Part shown: one piece after another, positions 24,986 through 34,446 of the stretch
Numbering within the stretch: position 1 is the stretch's first letter
Layout of the letters: every line of letters starts with the position of its first letter
NCBI GenBank assembly: GCA_002507565.1
Contig: MOXJ01000009.1
Coordinates: 1-64,000, forward strand
Direction of reading: 5' to 3'
Source: Candidatus Reconcilbacillus cellulovorans
Lineage (GTDB): Bacteria; Bacillota; Bacilli; Paenibacillales; Reconciliibacillaceae
DNA: 64,000 nucleotides
Notes under the pieces: model-generated
Told to the model about the DNA's origin: nothing
Databases searched by the model: none
The model's input: the letters and a program-made list of their open reading frames with translations, nothing else
Program-made: the position numbers and the translations under genes

Positions 24986-26092
24986 ATGAAGCCGGGTATC
25001 GTTCGCAACGCCGTCATGTTGTCGATCATCGGAGCCGTCCTGTTTGCGTCGGCGGGATGCGGCGGCAAGTCCGCGTCGACGTCGTCGCAATCTTCGTCGC
25101 CGTCGTCTCCGTCGCCGGCGCAGTCGGCGGGAGGAAGCGGCGCCGCGAAACCGCCGGTGGAGCTGCTCAACGTGTCGTACGACCCGACGCGCGAGCTGTA
25201 CGAGGCGTACAACAAGGCGTTCGCGCAATATTGGAAAAACAAGACCGGCCAGACGGTGACGATCAAGCAGTCGCACGGCGGTTCGGGCAAACAGTCGCGT
25301 TCGGTGATCGACGGGCTGGAAGCCGACGTCGTGACGCTGGCGCTCGGTTACGACATCGACGCGATCCGTGCGGCGGGTCTGATCAACGAAGGCTGGCAGA
25401 AAAGACTGCCGTACAACAGCACGCCGTACACGTCGACGATCGTCTTCCTCGTGCGCAAGGGAAATCCGAAGCAGATCAAAGACTGGCCCGACCTGATCAA
25501 ACCCGGCGTGCAGGTGATCACGCCCAATCCGAAAACGTCGGGCGGCGCGCGCTGGAATTACGTCGCGGCTTGGGGCTACGCGCTTAAGAAAAACAACAAC
25601 GACGAGAACGCGGCGAAAGCGTTCGTGACCGAACTGTACAAACACGTGCCGGTGCTCGATTCCGGCGCGCGCGGCGCGACGACGACGTTCGCGGAACGCG
25701 GCCTCGGCGACGTCCTGCTCGCGTGGGAAAACGAGGCGTTTCTGTCGCTGAAGGAATTCGGCCAGGACAAATTCGAGATCGTCGTGCCGTCGATCAGCGT
25801 GCTCGCAGAACCGCCGGTCGCCGTCGTCGACAAAGTCGTCGACAGGAAGGGCACGCGCGAAGTCGCCCAGGCGTATCTGGAATACTTATACTCCGACGAA
25901 GGGCAAAAGATCGTCGCAGAAAACTTTTACCGGCCGCGGTCGGAAGCCGTCGCGCGTCAGTACGAAAACCGCTTTCCGAAGCTGGAGCTGTTCACGATCG
26001 ACGATCCGGCGTTCGGCGGCTGGCAGAAGACGCAGGAAAAACATTTCAACGACGGCGGGCTGTTCGACCAGATTTATCAGCCGGCGAAATAA
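24986..26092 (+). CDS. Sulfate/thiosulfate-binding lipoprotein
   Basis: A 368-residue Sbp/CysP-type binding protein. It has lipobox ASAGC (Cys about 24), a Ser-rich linker and the Sbp signatures [47 protein letters not shown] and [16 protein letters not shown]. Captured sulfate is passed to CysTW. The start is ATG 24986 after CAGGGGGAG; a longer frame would overlap terminator copy 4. Confidence 0.95.
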   Translation: MKPGIVRNAVMLSIIGAVLFASAGCGGKSASTSSQSSSPSSPSPAQSAGGSGAAKPPVELLNVSYDPTRELYEAYNKAFAQYWKNKTGQTVTIKQSHGGSGKQSRSVIDGLEADVVTLALGYDIDAIRAAGLINEGWQKRLPYNSTPYTSTIVFLVRKGNPKQIKDWPDLIKPGVQVITPNPKTSGGARWNYVAAWGYALKKNNNDENAAKAFVTELYKHVPVLDSGARGATTTFAERGLGDVLLAWENEAFLSLKEFGQDKFEIVVPSISVLAEPPVAVVDKVVDRKGTREVAQAYLEYLYSDEGQKIVAENFYRPRSEAVARQYENRFPKLELFTIDDPAFGGWQKTQEKHFNDGGLFDQIYQPAK

Positions 26093-26098
26093 GGCGAA

Positions 26099-26980
26099 AT
26101 GACCGGGCATGCGGGAAATCGGGAGGTGCCGCCGGTGTCGGGATGGAGACGGCGGCGGGCGAAGCTGGGCGTTCTGCCCGGCTTCGGCCTGTCGATGGGA
26201 TTTACCTTGTTTTATTTGGCGTTGATCGTGCTCATTCCGCTGTCGACAGTTGCGGTCATGGCGCTCGGCATGTCGTGGGAGTCGTTCTGGCGCGTCGCGA
26301 CGTCGGAGCGCGCGCTTGCGGCGTATCGGCTCAGTTTCGGGGCGGCGTTCGCGGCCGCGGCGGTCAATCTGGTGTTCGGCACGGCGGTCGCGTGGCTGCT
26401 CGTCCGGTACCGGTTTCCGGGAAAACGGCTGCTCGACGCGGCCGTCGACCTGCCGTTCGCGCTGCCGACGGCGGTCGCCGGCATTTCGCTGACGACGCTG
26501 TATTCGACGAAAGGGTGGATCGGTGCGGCGCTGGAGCCGTTCGGCGTCAAGATCGCGTATACGCCGCTCGGCGTGGCGATGGCGCTCGTGTTCGTCGGGT
26601 TCCCGTTCGTCGTGCGCAGCGTGCAGCCGGTGCTGGAAGCGCTCGGGCGCGAATCGGAGGAAGCGGCAGCGACGCTCGGCGCATCGTGGCTCAGGACGTT
26701 TTTCCGCGTCGTGTTGCCGGAGCTGGTGCCGGCCGCATTGGCCGGGTTCGTGTTGGCGTTGGCGAGGGGGGTCGGCGAATACGGGTCGGTCATTTTTATC
26801 GCCGGCAACATGCCGATGAAAACGGAGATCGCGCCGCTTCTGATCATGACGCGGCTGGAGCAGTTCGATTATCCGGGGGCGGCCGCGATCGCGCTCGTCA
26901 TGCTGGTGTTGTCGTTTGCGCTGTTGTTTGCGATTAACGTTCTGCAGTGGAAAGCGGCGCAAAGGCTGCGGAGCGTATAA
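26099..26980 (+). CDS. cysT: Sulfate ABC transporter permease CysT
   Basis: A 293-residue permease. It has FGTAVAWLLVRYRFPGKRLLDAAVDLPFALPTAVAGI and the EAA loop EEAAATLGASWLRTFFRVVLPEL, both diagnostic of CysT (CysU). It pairs with CysW. ATG 26099 is 7 bp after the sbp stop. Confidence 0.95.
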   Translation: MTGHAGNREVPPVSGWRRRRAKLGVLPGFGLSMGFTLFYLALIVLIPLSTVAVMALGMSWESFWRVATSERALAAYRLSFGAAFAAAAVNLVFGTAVAWLLVRYRFPGKRLLDAAVDLPFALPTAVAGISLTTLYSTKGWIGAALEPFGVKIAYTPLGVAMALVFVGFPFVVRSVQPVLEALGRESEEAAATLGASWLRTFFRVVLPELVPAALAGFVLALARGVGEYGSVIFIAGNMPMKTEIAPLLIMTRLEQFDYPGAAAIALVMLVLSFALLFAINVLQWKAAQRLRSV

Positions 26981-27023
26981 GCGTGTCGTGCGCGGCGCGC
27001 ATCACGCAAGGGAGGGATCCGAC

Positions 27024-27866
27024 ATGCAGGAACCTCGCTGGTTTCGGGCGGTGCTCGGCGTCGTAACGGCGCTGTTCGTCGCCGTCGTGCTCGTGTTGCC
27101 GCTGGCGACGGTGTTCGAACAGGCGTTTCGGAAAGGGGTGGGAGTCTATCTGGACGCGCTGACCGAGCCCGACGCCGTGGCGGCGATTCGGCTGACGCTC
27201 GTGACGGCGGCGATCGTGCTGCCGTTCCAGCTCGCGTTCGGTCTGGCCGCGTCCTGGGCGCTGACGCGATTTCGTTTTCCTGGCAAAAGGCTGCTCGTTT
27301 CGATGATCGATCTGCCGTTCGCGGTGTCGCCGGTCATCGCCGGGCTCGTGTTCGTCTTGCTGTTCGGCTCCCGCGGTTGGTTCGGCCCTTGGTTGGAGCA
27401 GCACGACATCCGGATCGTGTTCGCGATGCCAGGCATTGTGCTGGCGACGATGTTCGTCACGGTTCCGTTCGTCGCCCGCGAACTCGTGCCGGTCATGCAG
27501 TCGCTCGGCACGGGGGAGGAAGAAGCGGCGGCGACGCTCGGGGCGAAGGGATGGACGCTGTTTTGGCGCATTACGTTGCCGAACATCCGGTGGGCGCTGT
27601 TTTACGGGGCCGTTTTGTGCGCGGCGCGGGCGATGGGGGAATTCGGCGCGGTATCGGTCGTTTCCGGGCACATTCGCGGGGAGACGAACACGATTCCGTT
27701 GCATGTGGAGATTTTGTACAACGATTACGATTTTACGGCGTCGTTCGCTGTTGCCTCGCTGCTGACGCTGATCGGCTTGGCGACGATGGCAGTGAAACGG
27801 ATGATGGAATGGGGGGAGGCCCGGTATGCGGGTCGAGGTGAACCGTCTTCGGAAGTCGTTCGGTAA
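27024..27866 (+). CDS. cysW: Sulfate ABC transporter permease CysW
   Basis: A 280-residue permease with ALTRFRFPGKRLLVSMIDLPFAVSPVIAGL, EEAAATLGAKGWTLFWRITLPNI and GEFGAVSVVSGHIRGETNTIPLHVEILY, the CysW signature. The ATG at 27024 follows GGGAGG; an upstream in-frame extension into cysT is not supported. Its 3' end overlaps cysA by 41 bp. Confidence 0.95.
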   Translation: MQEPRWFRAVLGVVTALFVAVVLVLPLATVFEQAFRKGVGVYLDALTEPDAVAAIRLTLVTAAIVLPFQLAFGLAASWALTRFRFPGKRLLVSMIDLPFAVSPVIAGLVFVLLFGSRGWFGPWLEQHDIRIVFAMPGIVLATMFVTVPFVARELVPVMQSLGTGEEEAAATLGAKGWTLFWRITLPNIRWALFYGAVLCAARAMGEFGAVSVVSGHIRGETNTIPLHVEILYNDYDFTASFAVASLLTLIGLATMAVKRMMEWGEARYAGRGEPSSEVVR

Positions 27867-29007
27867 AACGGAAGTGGTGCGAGACGTCAGTTTTACAGTC
27901 GAGCCGGGGCGGCTCGTCGCGCTGCTCGGACCGAGCGGCGGCGGCAAGTCGACGATTCTCCGCATGCTTGCCGGTCTTGAGGTTCCCGACGGTGGGGAAA
28001 TCCGGTTCGACGGCCGCAATGTGACCGGTGTTCCGCCGCAGGAGCGGGAAATCGGTTTTGTGTTCCAGCACTATGCGTTGTTCCGCCACATGACGGTGTT
28101 CGACAATATCGCGTTCGGGCTTGAAGTTCGGCGCGTCGCGAAAACGGACGTGCGGAGACGGGTCGCCGAACTGGTTGCGCTGACGGGGCTGGAAGGCTTG
28201 GAGCGCAGGCTGCCGCATCAGCTGTCCGGCGGTCAGAAACAGCGGGTCGCGTTTGCACGCGCGCTGGCGCCGGGGCCGAAGCTTTTGTTGTTGGATGAGC
28301 CGTTCGCCGCGGTCGACGCCGCCGTGCGAAAAACGCTGCGCGCGTGGCTGAAGGAGACGATCGTGCGCATCGGCGTGACGACGCTGTTTGTGACGCACGA
28401 TCAGGAAGAAGCGCTGGAACTGGCCGACGAGCTGATGATTATCCGGGACGGGCGTCTGGAACAACAAGGGACGCCGGTCGACGTCTGGCGGAACCCGCAG
28501 ACGCCGTTCGTCGCCGGTTTCGTCGGCGAAGCGGTCCGGCTGGACGGTGCCGGATGGGCCGCTTTGCCCGGATTTGCGGCATGGAAAGACGAAGGGGATT
28601 ACGCACTCGTGCGGCCGGAATTTGTCGATATTATGCCGTTTGGCGGCGCGGAGGCCGACAGCGGCGGCGATCGGGCTGCGGAGTCGGGCGCGGAATCGGG
28701 CGTCGTCCGGAAAATCCGGTTTTGCGGGGACCGATGGAGGCTGGACGTCGAAGTCGGCGGTATGTTGTTGCCGGGCTATCTGTCGTCGGAAGTCGAGGCG
28801 CCGAGCCTCGGCAGCATCGTCGGCGTGCGCGTGCGTCGGCTGTTCGTCTGCCGCGGCGACCGCGTCGTCGTTGCGAACCGGGTGCCGCCGGCAGATCAGC
28901 AGGCCGGGAGGCAGACCGGGGGGAGTTCGCCGGACGCTTCGCCGCGGCAAGCGTTCGAATTCGAGAGGGCTTCCGTCACTGCGGCGTCGGTTCGCCGCAT
29001 TCGTTGA
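27826..29007 (+). CDS. cysA: Sulfate ABC transporter ATPase CysA, with altered C-terminus
   Basis: A 393-residue ATPase. Walker A is GPSGGGKST (35-43), the Q-loop VFQHYALF, the signature LSGGQKQRV, Walker B LLLLDEPFAAVD and FVTHDQEEALE, with a C-terminal TOBE-like regulatory region. CysA proteins are usually about 350-360 residues. Here the last ~10 codons are read through the antisense of an SDR gene remnant (28976 onward) and the preceding Gln/Gly/Ser-rich stretch has no family match, so the original end was probably replaced by a rearrangement. The ATPase core is intact. Confidence 0.93.
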   Translation: MRVEVNRLRKSFGKTEVVRDVSFTVEPGRLVALLGPSGGGKSTILRMLAGLEVPDGGEIRFDGRNVTGVPPQEREIGFVFQHYALFRHMTVFDNIAFGLEVRRVAKTDVRRRVAELVALTGLEGLERRLPHQLSGGQKQRVAFARALAPGPKLLLLDEPFAAVDAAVRKTLRAWLKETIVRIGVTTLFVTHDQEEALELADELMIIRDGRLEQQGTPVDVWRNPQTPFVAGFVGEAVRLDGAGWAALPGFAAWKDEGDYALVRPEFVDIMPFGGAEADSGGDRAAESGAESGVVRKIRFCGDRWRLDVEVGGMLLPGYLSSEVEAPSLGSIVGVRVRRLFVCRGDRVVVANRVPPADQQAGRQTGGSSPDASPRQAFEFERASVTAASVRRIR

Positions 29008-29095
29008 GAAACTCCGGGCAGTCGCCCCGGTATGCTTCATGCCTGTCGATTAACCGCCGGACGAGTTCGGCAGCCTCGTCTGGTGACTTCGTACT
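28976..29095 (-). pseudogene. 3' remnant of a short-chain dehydrogenase gene
   Basis: On the minus strand this codes SPDEAAELVRRLIDR, then EAYRGDCPEFLNE, then CGEPTPQ and a stop. It is a close copy of the last ~40 residues of the intact SDR at 36260-36976 (SPDEAAELVGRLIDNHRAY). Nothing of the rest of the gene is present. It overlaps the 3' end of cysA, which is a scar of recombination between paralogous sequences or of element insertion. Confidence 0.82.
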
Positions 29096-29216
29096 TCATT
29101 AAAAAATTGTCCTGAATGTTATATCCTTGATGTCTCGACATATAAAGTTTTTAATAATGTTAAGATATAAATTATAAAATTTCCTGAATCCGTGAGCTTG
29201 TCGGCTTTAGTCTGTC

Positions 29217-29249
29217 TTGCATCTTTCACCTTACAAGTGAAAAATGCAA
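29217..29249. repeat. Long inverted repeat near transposase remnant
   Basis: TTGCAT-C-TTTCAC (29217-29229) and GTGAAA-A-ATGCAA (29237-29249) are 13-bp arms with one mismatch around a 7-nt loop. It lies just 5' of the transposase remnant in AT-rich DNA with no T-run, so it is more likely an element-related palindrome or protein site than a terminator. Confidence 0.45.
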
Positions 29250-29264
29250 ATAAACGGAACTGCT

Positions 29265-29594
29265 GGGCGGGCGGACGGTGAAGTATGCCCGGTTCGACAA
29301 GGGATTCGGCGGCGAAGAGTTCTACCGCCTGTGGGAGAGCAAAGGGATCGGTTACGTGGGCAAGCTGTGATCCGCAAACTGCTGGCTTATAACCTCTATG
29401 AGCGGTTCAAGCGGGACTGTTGTGAGCCTGTTCATCATGGCTACACGATCGTCAGGTTTCCGCTGGAGATTTTCCAATGTACGGCGACGATCGTCCGGCA
29501 CAGCAGCAAGCTCGTCCTGAAACTGGCTTGTGACTTTCCGTATCGCCATGCGCGGCAACGAATCGAAGCGCGGCTTGCGTTGATGTCCGGTTAG
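29265..29594 (+). pseudogene. IS1380-like transposase, C-terminal remnant
   Basis: One frame reads ARFDKGFGGEEFYRLWESKGIGYVGKL and stops (29369). A second frame then gives LLAYNLYERFKRDC, TIVRFPLEIFQCTATIVRHS and LVLKLACDFPYRHARQRIEARL to the stop at 29594. These are the D-x-GF...EFYR segment and the C-terminal NLxxxFK and R/K-rich region of IS1380-family DDE transposases, joined by a deletion. The N-terminal two thirds are absent and no flanking inverted repeats are obvious, so it is a dead fragment. Confidence 0.72.
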
Positions 29595-30002
29595 AGAATT
29601 ACAAAATTTTACATTACATAACCCTCTTCCCTTATCCCCTGTCACTTTATCATAACAACGGGCTTTCAAAATTTTGGCTGAAGTCTATCAAACTTGCCGA
29701 CAAAATCAACGTGAATTCTTCCTGCTCTCCCGGCCCAATTTCCCTTGTGTCACGCAACGGATCCGGAGGCGTATTTTCTCCCGTTTCACCTTTCCGTGTT
29801 TGGTTCTTCCGTTACGAATCAGACGAAGAAAATGACGAATCGGCGTCGCGAATCCGTCATGAAAGATGGCCGGCGTTTGTCCCGCGTCTTTTGCGTACAA
29901 AATATTGGTAAATCCCAAACGTACTTTCAGGGAGGATGCGACCATTGCCGGAAAAACGGGACAAGCGCAAAGACGATCACCGCCAGCCGCAGGACGGGAA
30001 GC

Positions 30003-30233
30003 ATGACAGTTCCTCGGCAGGCGCAGGTTTACGGGGCGGCGTGGACGGCGCCGGAATCCGCACATATCGAACCACCGGAACCACCGACAAACGGCAAAAA
30101 AACCGCGTCCTCCGCACCTCCCAGGATTACGCCCGGTTACGATTACATCTGGGGCAGCGACCAGGATGAGTTGTGGGAAGATCCTGACAGCCTGACCGAC
30201 CCGGACGACCTGTACCCGAACGACGGGCGATAA
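30003..30233 (+). CDS. Hypothetical small acidic protein (doubtful)
   Basis: A possible 76-residue protein starting MTVPRQAQVYGAAW with a strongly acidic C-terminus (GSDQDELWEDPDSLTDPDDLYP). GGACGGGAAG lies just before the ATG. I recognise no family. The flanking 29595-30002 and 30234-30420 show no convincing gene on either strand; the whole stretch looks like decayed DNA between the transposase remnant and the siderophore importer. Confidence 0.25.
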   Translation: MTVPRQAQVYGAAWTAPESAHIEPPEPPTNGKKTASSAPPRITPGYDYIWGSDQDELWEDPDSLTDPDDLYPNDGR

Positions 30234-30420
30234 GCTTGCAAGACTGCAGGCCCGTTGGGGAACGTACGACCGCCAATGCCGGAATCCGCCGGCACTTGCA
30301 TGGCATATTGACCATCCGAACCGTTCGGATCCGTCGCGTGAACAGCCGGACCATCAATTCCTAAACGCCCAAACCTGTACGGCGACAGTATCTGTTAATC
30401 TGCCTGCGCTCCTGAAACCG

Positions 30421-31275
30421 CTAGCGCCCCGCCACCGCCGCCGTTTCCTCCCCGCCCGCAAATCCGTCCCGGGGAGCGTCAGCCTGCGGCGCATCGTTCG
30501 CCAGCGCGTACGGCAGGCAAAGCGGGAGGCCCGTGCGCGGGTCCGGCACGATGTCCGCCTCGATGCCGAATACCTCGCGAAGCATTTCCGGCGTCATCAC
30601 GTCCGCCGGCGCGCCTTCGCCGTAAACGGTGCCGCCTTTGATCGCCACCATGTGATGGGCGTAACGGGAAGCGTGATTCAGATCGTGAAGCACCATCACG
30701 ACCGTCCGGCCTTCCTCCCGGTTCAGCCGCTGCAAAAGCTGCAGCACTTCCAGCTGATGCGCCATGTCCAGATAAGTGGTCGGCTCGTCCAGAAACAGCA
30801 TCGGCGTCTGCTGGGCCAGCGCCATGGCGATCCAGGCCCGCTGTCGCTGGCCGCCGGAAAGCTGATCGACCGGGCGTTCCGCATGCGGCTCCATGCCGGT
30901 CACGCGAAGCGCCCAACGCACGACTTCCTGGTCTTCCTTCGTCAGGCCGCCGAAGCCGCCCTGGTGCGGGAAACGGCCGTAGGCGACCAGTTCGCTCACG
31001 GTCAGCCCGTCCGGCGCCGTCGGGTTTTGCGGCAAAATGGCGAGCTGCCGGGCCACCGTTCTCGTCGGCAGTTTGTGAATCGCCTTGCCGTCGAGCAACA
31101 CGCTGCCGGCCTTCGGTTTCAGGATTCGCGCCATCGCTTTCAGAATGGTCGATTTGCCCGATCCGTTCGCTCCCACGAGCGCCGTAATCCGGCCGGGTAG
31201 CACGGACAGGTTCAGATTCCGCACGACGACGTCGTCGGCATAGCCGACCTCCAGCTCACGGGTGCGCAAGTCCAT
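30421..31275 (-). CDS. Siderophore/ferric iron ABC transporter ATPase
   Basis: A 284-residue FecE/FhuC-type ATPase with Walker [10 protein letters not shown], the Q-loop [13 protein letters not shown], signature [17 protein letters not shown] and Walker [21 protein letters not shown], which is characteristic of iron-siderophore importers. The start is ATG 31275, after the fecD-like stop; the open frame continues far upstream but without homology. It is the last gene of the Fur-regulated operon binding protein-permease-permease-ATPase. Confidence 0.95.
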   Translation of the reverse strand: MDLRTRELEVGYADDVVVRNLNLSVLPGRITALVGANGSGKSTILKAMARILKPKAGSVLLDGKAIHKLPTRTVARQLAILPQNPTAPDGLTVSELVAYGRFPHQGGFGGLTKEDQEVVRWALRVTGMEPHAERPVDQLSGGQRQRAWIAMALAQQTPMLFLDEPTTYLDMAHQLEVLQLLQRLNREEGRTVVMVLHDLNHASRYAHHMVAIKGGTVYGEGAPADVMTPEMLREVFGIEADIVPDPRTGLPLCLPYALANDAPQADAPRDGFAGGEETAAVAGR

Positions 31276-31286
31276 CTCGCAACGCC

Positions 31287-32288
31287 TCACTTTTTCAGGA
31301 GCAAATAGACAAAATACGGCGCGCCGATCAGTGACACCATAATTCCGGCGGGAATGCCGTCCGCCAGATTGCGGCCAACGATATCGGCCGCGACCAGCAG
31401 CCAGCCTCCGACCAGAACGGCCAGCGGCAACATCAACCCATACCTTGGGCCCACCAGCGCCCTGGCGATATGCGGCGCCATTAGGCCGATGAAGGAGATG
31501 CCGCCGGTGACCGCCACCGCGGAAGCGGCGAGTCCGACCGCGGCCAGCAGCAGAAGCAGGCGCTCCCGCTCCACCGGCACGCCCGCTCCGGTCGCGGCGA
31601 CGTCGCCCAGTCCAAGCATGTCGAGGCTGCGCGTCTTCAGCAGGGCGACGGGGACCAGGACCAACAGCCACGGAAGCAGCGCCCATACAAAAGGCCAGTC
31701 CGTGCCCCAGACGCTTCCGGTCAGCCATCGCGCGATAAAATCGACCTGGAAGGGGTCCGCGGACGTGATCAGCACCACCATCGTCCCCGACAGCGCCAGG
31801 GAAAATCCGACCCCCACGAGCACCAGCCGGATCGGTTGTATGCCCGTTCCCCGGCGAGAAGCGAACAGATAAATCAGCGCCGCCGTAAGGCACGCGCCGA
31901 AAAACGCGACCAGCGGCAGCACGTAAACGAACGAATCCGCCTGTGCGGGGAAAAACAGAAAATAGAGGGCGACGCCCACCCCAGCGCCGGCGTTGATGCC
32001 GACGATCCCCGGATCGGCCAGATTGTTCCGCATCAGACCTTGCAGCAGCGCGCCCGACAGAGCCAGGGCCATGCCCGCTAGCAGCGTGACCGCAAGGCGC
32101 GGCAGCCGGATCGAATACAACACGAACTGTTCCTTGGCCGTCCCCTTGCCAAGCAGAACGGGAAGCAACCGGTCAAACGACAACGACGCGTACCCCCACC
32201 CCATTCCGACGACAAAGGTAAGCGCAATAAGTCCCAGCATGATGACGAGCAAAATCCGCTGTCTCCGGACAATCGCCCGTTGTCTCAT
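31287..32288 (-). CDS. Iron-siderophore ABC permease, FecD type
   Basis: A 333-residue BtuC/FecCD-fold permease with about ten helices. Conserved segments are [56 protein letters not shown] and [19 protein letters not shown]. It forms a heterodimer with the preceding permease; the two genes overlap by four bases. Confidence 0.95.
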   Translation of the reverse strand: MRQRAIVRRQRILLVIMLGLIALTFVVGMGWGYASLSFDRLLPVLLGKGTAKEQFVLYSIRLPRLAVTLLAGMALALSGALLQGLMRNNLADPGIVGINAGAGVGVALYFLFFPAQADSFVYVLPLVAFFGACLTAALIYLFASRRGTGIQPIRLVLVGVGFSLALSGTMVVLITSADPFQVDFIARWLTGSVWGTDWPFVWALLPWLLVLVPVALLKTRSLDMLGLGDVAATGAGVPVERERLLLLLAAVGLAASAVAVTGGISFIGLMAPHIARALVGPRYGLMLPLAVLVGGWLLVAADIVGRNLADGIPAGIMVSLIGAPYFVYLLLKK

Positions 32289-33292
32289 CGCGGCGCTTTC
32301 CCCTCCTTATGCACAACATACAGGAAAAAGGGCAAACCGAGAAGCGCCACGATTGCCGCCATGGGCGTCTCGTAGGGCGCATTGACGGTGCGTCCGAGCG
32401 TGTCGGCCAGCAGCATGAATGCCGCCCCCGCGATGACGGACATCGGCAGCACCTGCCGGTAATCGTGTCCCACCAGGGGGCGGACCAGATGAGGGATCAT
32501 CAGCCCGACAAAAGCCATGTTGCCGGCCAGCGCGACGGAACCGCCGCTCAGCAGGATCACGATGACAAACAACAAGGTTCTCGTCTGAAACCGTTTCTGT
32601 CCCAGGCCGACCGCGACTTCCTCGCTCATGCTGAGAACGGTCAGCTGTCTGGCCATCGCCAGGGCGGCCAGCGTGCAGACGAAGACGATCGGCGCGAGGA
32701 TCTGTAGCTGGGTCCAGGTGGTGCCGATCAGGCCGCCCGCCGTCCACATGGAAACTTCTTTGGAAATTTTGAACAAAAGGCTGACGCCTTCCGCGACCGC
32801 CTGCAGGAACGTGCTGACGGCAGCACCCGTGAGCACGACCCGCAGCGGGGATAGACGGCCTCCTCCGAACGCGCCGAGTGCGACCACCAGCACGGCGCCG
32901 AGCGCCGCCCCGGCGAAACAGACAAACGTCGTGCCCAAAAATCCGATGCCGGGTAGCAGTGCGAAAGCGACGGCCAGCGCCACGTTGGCGCCAGCCGTCA
33001 GACCGAGCAAACCGGGATCGGCGAGCGGATTTCGCGTCAGTCCCTGCATAATCGCCCCGGACACGCCAAAGGCGGCGCCGACCAGCATGGCGCCGAGTTC
33101 GCGCGGCAGGCGAAGCTCGCGAACGATCAGAATGTCTTCTCCCGTCGCCCGAGAGGTCATCGCCAACCAAACGTCCCGAACCGACACGTCCGCCGCGCCG
33201 GCGATCATGGAAACGGCGAACATTCCGGCGAGCGCCAGCGTCCCGGCCGCCAGCGCGACGGCAAAGCGGAAAGTCCTGTTTTTCGGAATCAT
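32285..33292 (-). CDS. Iron-siderophore ABC permease, FecC type
   Basis: A 335-residue FecCD permease with RLPRELGAMLVGAAFGVSGAIMQGLTRNPLADPGLLGL, VAVGLGQKRFQTR and LAGNMAFVGLMIPHLVRPLVGHDYR. The start at 33292 is 6 bp after the binding-protein stop. It resembles YfiZ/YfhA-type transporters for catecholate or hydroxamate siderophores; the exact substrate is not deducible. Confidence 0.95.
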   Translation of the reverse strand: MIPKNRTFRFAVALAAGTLALAGMFAVSMIAGAADVSVRDVWLAMTSRATGEDILIVRELRLPRELGAMLVGAAFGVSGAIMQGLTRNPLADPGLLGLTAGANVALAVAFALLPGIGFLGTTFVCFAGAALGAVLVVALGAFGGGRLSPLRVVLTGAAVSTFLQAVAEGVSLLFKISKEVSMWTAGGLIGTTWTQLQILAPIVFVCTLAALAMARQLTVLSMSEEVAVGLGQKRFQTRTLLFVIVILLSGGSVALAGNMAFVGLMIPHLVRPLVGHDYRQVLPMSVIAGAAFMLLADTLGRTVNAPYETPMAAIVALLGLPFFLYVVHKEGKAPR

Positions 33293-33298
33293 CGGCGA

Positions 33299-34306
33299 TT
33301 ATTCACCAAGGAAGTTTTTGATGAAAAATTCCAGCTGATATTCCAGCGTGAGCGGATCGTTGAAGTAAAACTCTCTCGCATTGGCTTCAAACACGCGGCC
33401 ATTTTTGACGGCCGGTATGTTTTTGTACGTCTCCGTTTTCTGGAACGAATTGTCCGCATCCGGATCTTTGCTGATGATCAGGTAGTCGCCCGCAAACTCG
33501 GGCAGAACTTCCGGCGAGATGAGGTAGTAACCGTCCTTCAGCGCCGTTTCCCGCACCTTTTCCGGCATCTTCAGTTTCATTTCCTGATACAGGATTTCAG
33601 TGCCGCGCCCCCAGTTGTCGCCGAAGACGTACAGCTCTTTGTTGAAACTTTCGATCACGGAAACGGTGACGTCCTGGCCGATTTTGGCACGGATGTCCTC
33701 GCCGGCCTGCCGCGCCCGCCGCCTGAAATCTTCGATCCAGGCCTGCGCTTCCGCTTCCTTGTTGAGCAATTTGCCGATTTCTAGATGCTGCGTCAAATAG
33801 TCCAGCTTTCCGTAGGTGTAGGTGACGGTGGGCGCGATCTGGCGCAACCGGTCGAGATTCTTCGTGTTGGACAGACCGATGATCAGGTCGGGCCCCAGTT
33901 CGATCAGTTTTTCCAAGTCTTCGTCGGTCACTTCCGCCACGCCCTCCAGCCGCTGCCGGAATCGCGGATTCATTTTGCTCCACTGATCGACTCCGACTAG
34001 CGGCACATCCAGCGCCATCACATTGCCGGCGAACGAGGCCAGCACGACGACGCGCTGCGGATGGGCGGGAACTTCCACCGGCCCGTTTTCGGATTGATAG
34101 ATGCGCGTGACCGGTTCGTTTTTGGGCGGCGACGCTTCGTTGCCGGTGGGCGGCGTCCCGTCGCCGGCAGCGGACGGCGATGCGGTGGTGTTCATGTTTT
34201 CCTCCGAAGACGCGCCTGACTCCGTTGATTCGTTGCCGCCGCAGGCGGTGAACGCCAACAGGAACAGAAATACAAGAATTGGTAACAGAATGGGGTGTTT
34301 GCGCAT
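33299..34306 (-). CDS. Iron-siderophore-binding lipoprotein
   Basis: A 335-residue FecB/FhuD-type protein with a signal and lipobox (LAFTAC, Cys about 21). After a Ser/Glu linker it has RIYQSENGPVEVPAHPQRVVVLASFAGNVMALDVPLVGV and LEKLIELGPDLIIGL, the helical-backbone type III binding fold. ATG 34306 follows GGGAGG. The longer frame to 34396 would include the Fur box and the promoter, so it is rejected. First gene of the iron operon. Confidence 0.93.
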   Translation of the reverse strand: MRKHPILLPILVFLFLLAFTACGGNESTESGASSEENMNTTASPSAAGDGTPPTGNEASPPKNEPVTRIYQSENGPVEVPAHPQRVVVLASFAGNVMALDVPLVGVDQWSKMNPRFRQRLEGVAEVTDEDLEKLIELGPDLIIGLSNTKNLDRLRQIAPTVTYTYGKLDYLTQHLEIGKLLNKEAEAQAWIEDFRRRARQAGEDIRAKIGQDVTVSVIESFNKELYVFGDNWGRGTEILYQEMKLKMPEKVRETALKDGYYLISPEVLPEFAGDYLIISKDPDADNSFQKTETYKNIPAVKNGRVFEANAREFYFNDPLTLEYQLEFFIKNFLGE

Positions 34307-34347
34307 CGTCCAATCCTCCCGACAGGGTGATCCAACCGGATTTTTAT

Positions 34348-34409
34348 TGATAATGATTCTCATGTTCATTTCCATACCTGATTTTAATCCCTTCATCGCC
34401 GGTTGTCAA
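34348..34409 (-). promoter_or_regulatory. Promoter and Fur box of the siderophore operon
   Basis: On the minus strand TTGACA (34409-34404), 17 bp, TAAAAT (34386-34381). At 34348-34362 lies TGATAAT-G-ATTCTCA (plus-strand reading), one mismatch from the 7-1-7 Fur consensus TGATAAT-N-ATTATCA. It is located just downstream of the -10, where Fur with iron would block transcription. Confidence 0.88.
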
Positions 34410-34446
34410 TATAAGCTCCGTCAAATCAAAAAAGCCCCGGTGCCCC

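Noticed and set aside
29745-30002. Extension of the hypothetical acidic ORF upstream to 29745
   Set aside because: The extra residues are compositionally erratic, and no ribosome site precedes the early ATG.
34307-34396. Longer N-terminus for the siderophore-binding protein
   Set aside because: It would translate the Fur box region and place residues before a normal lipoprotein signal peptide.
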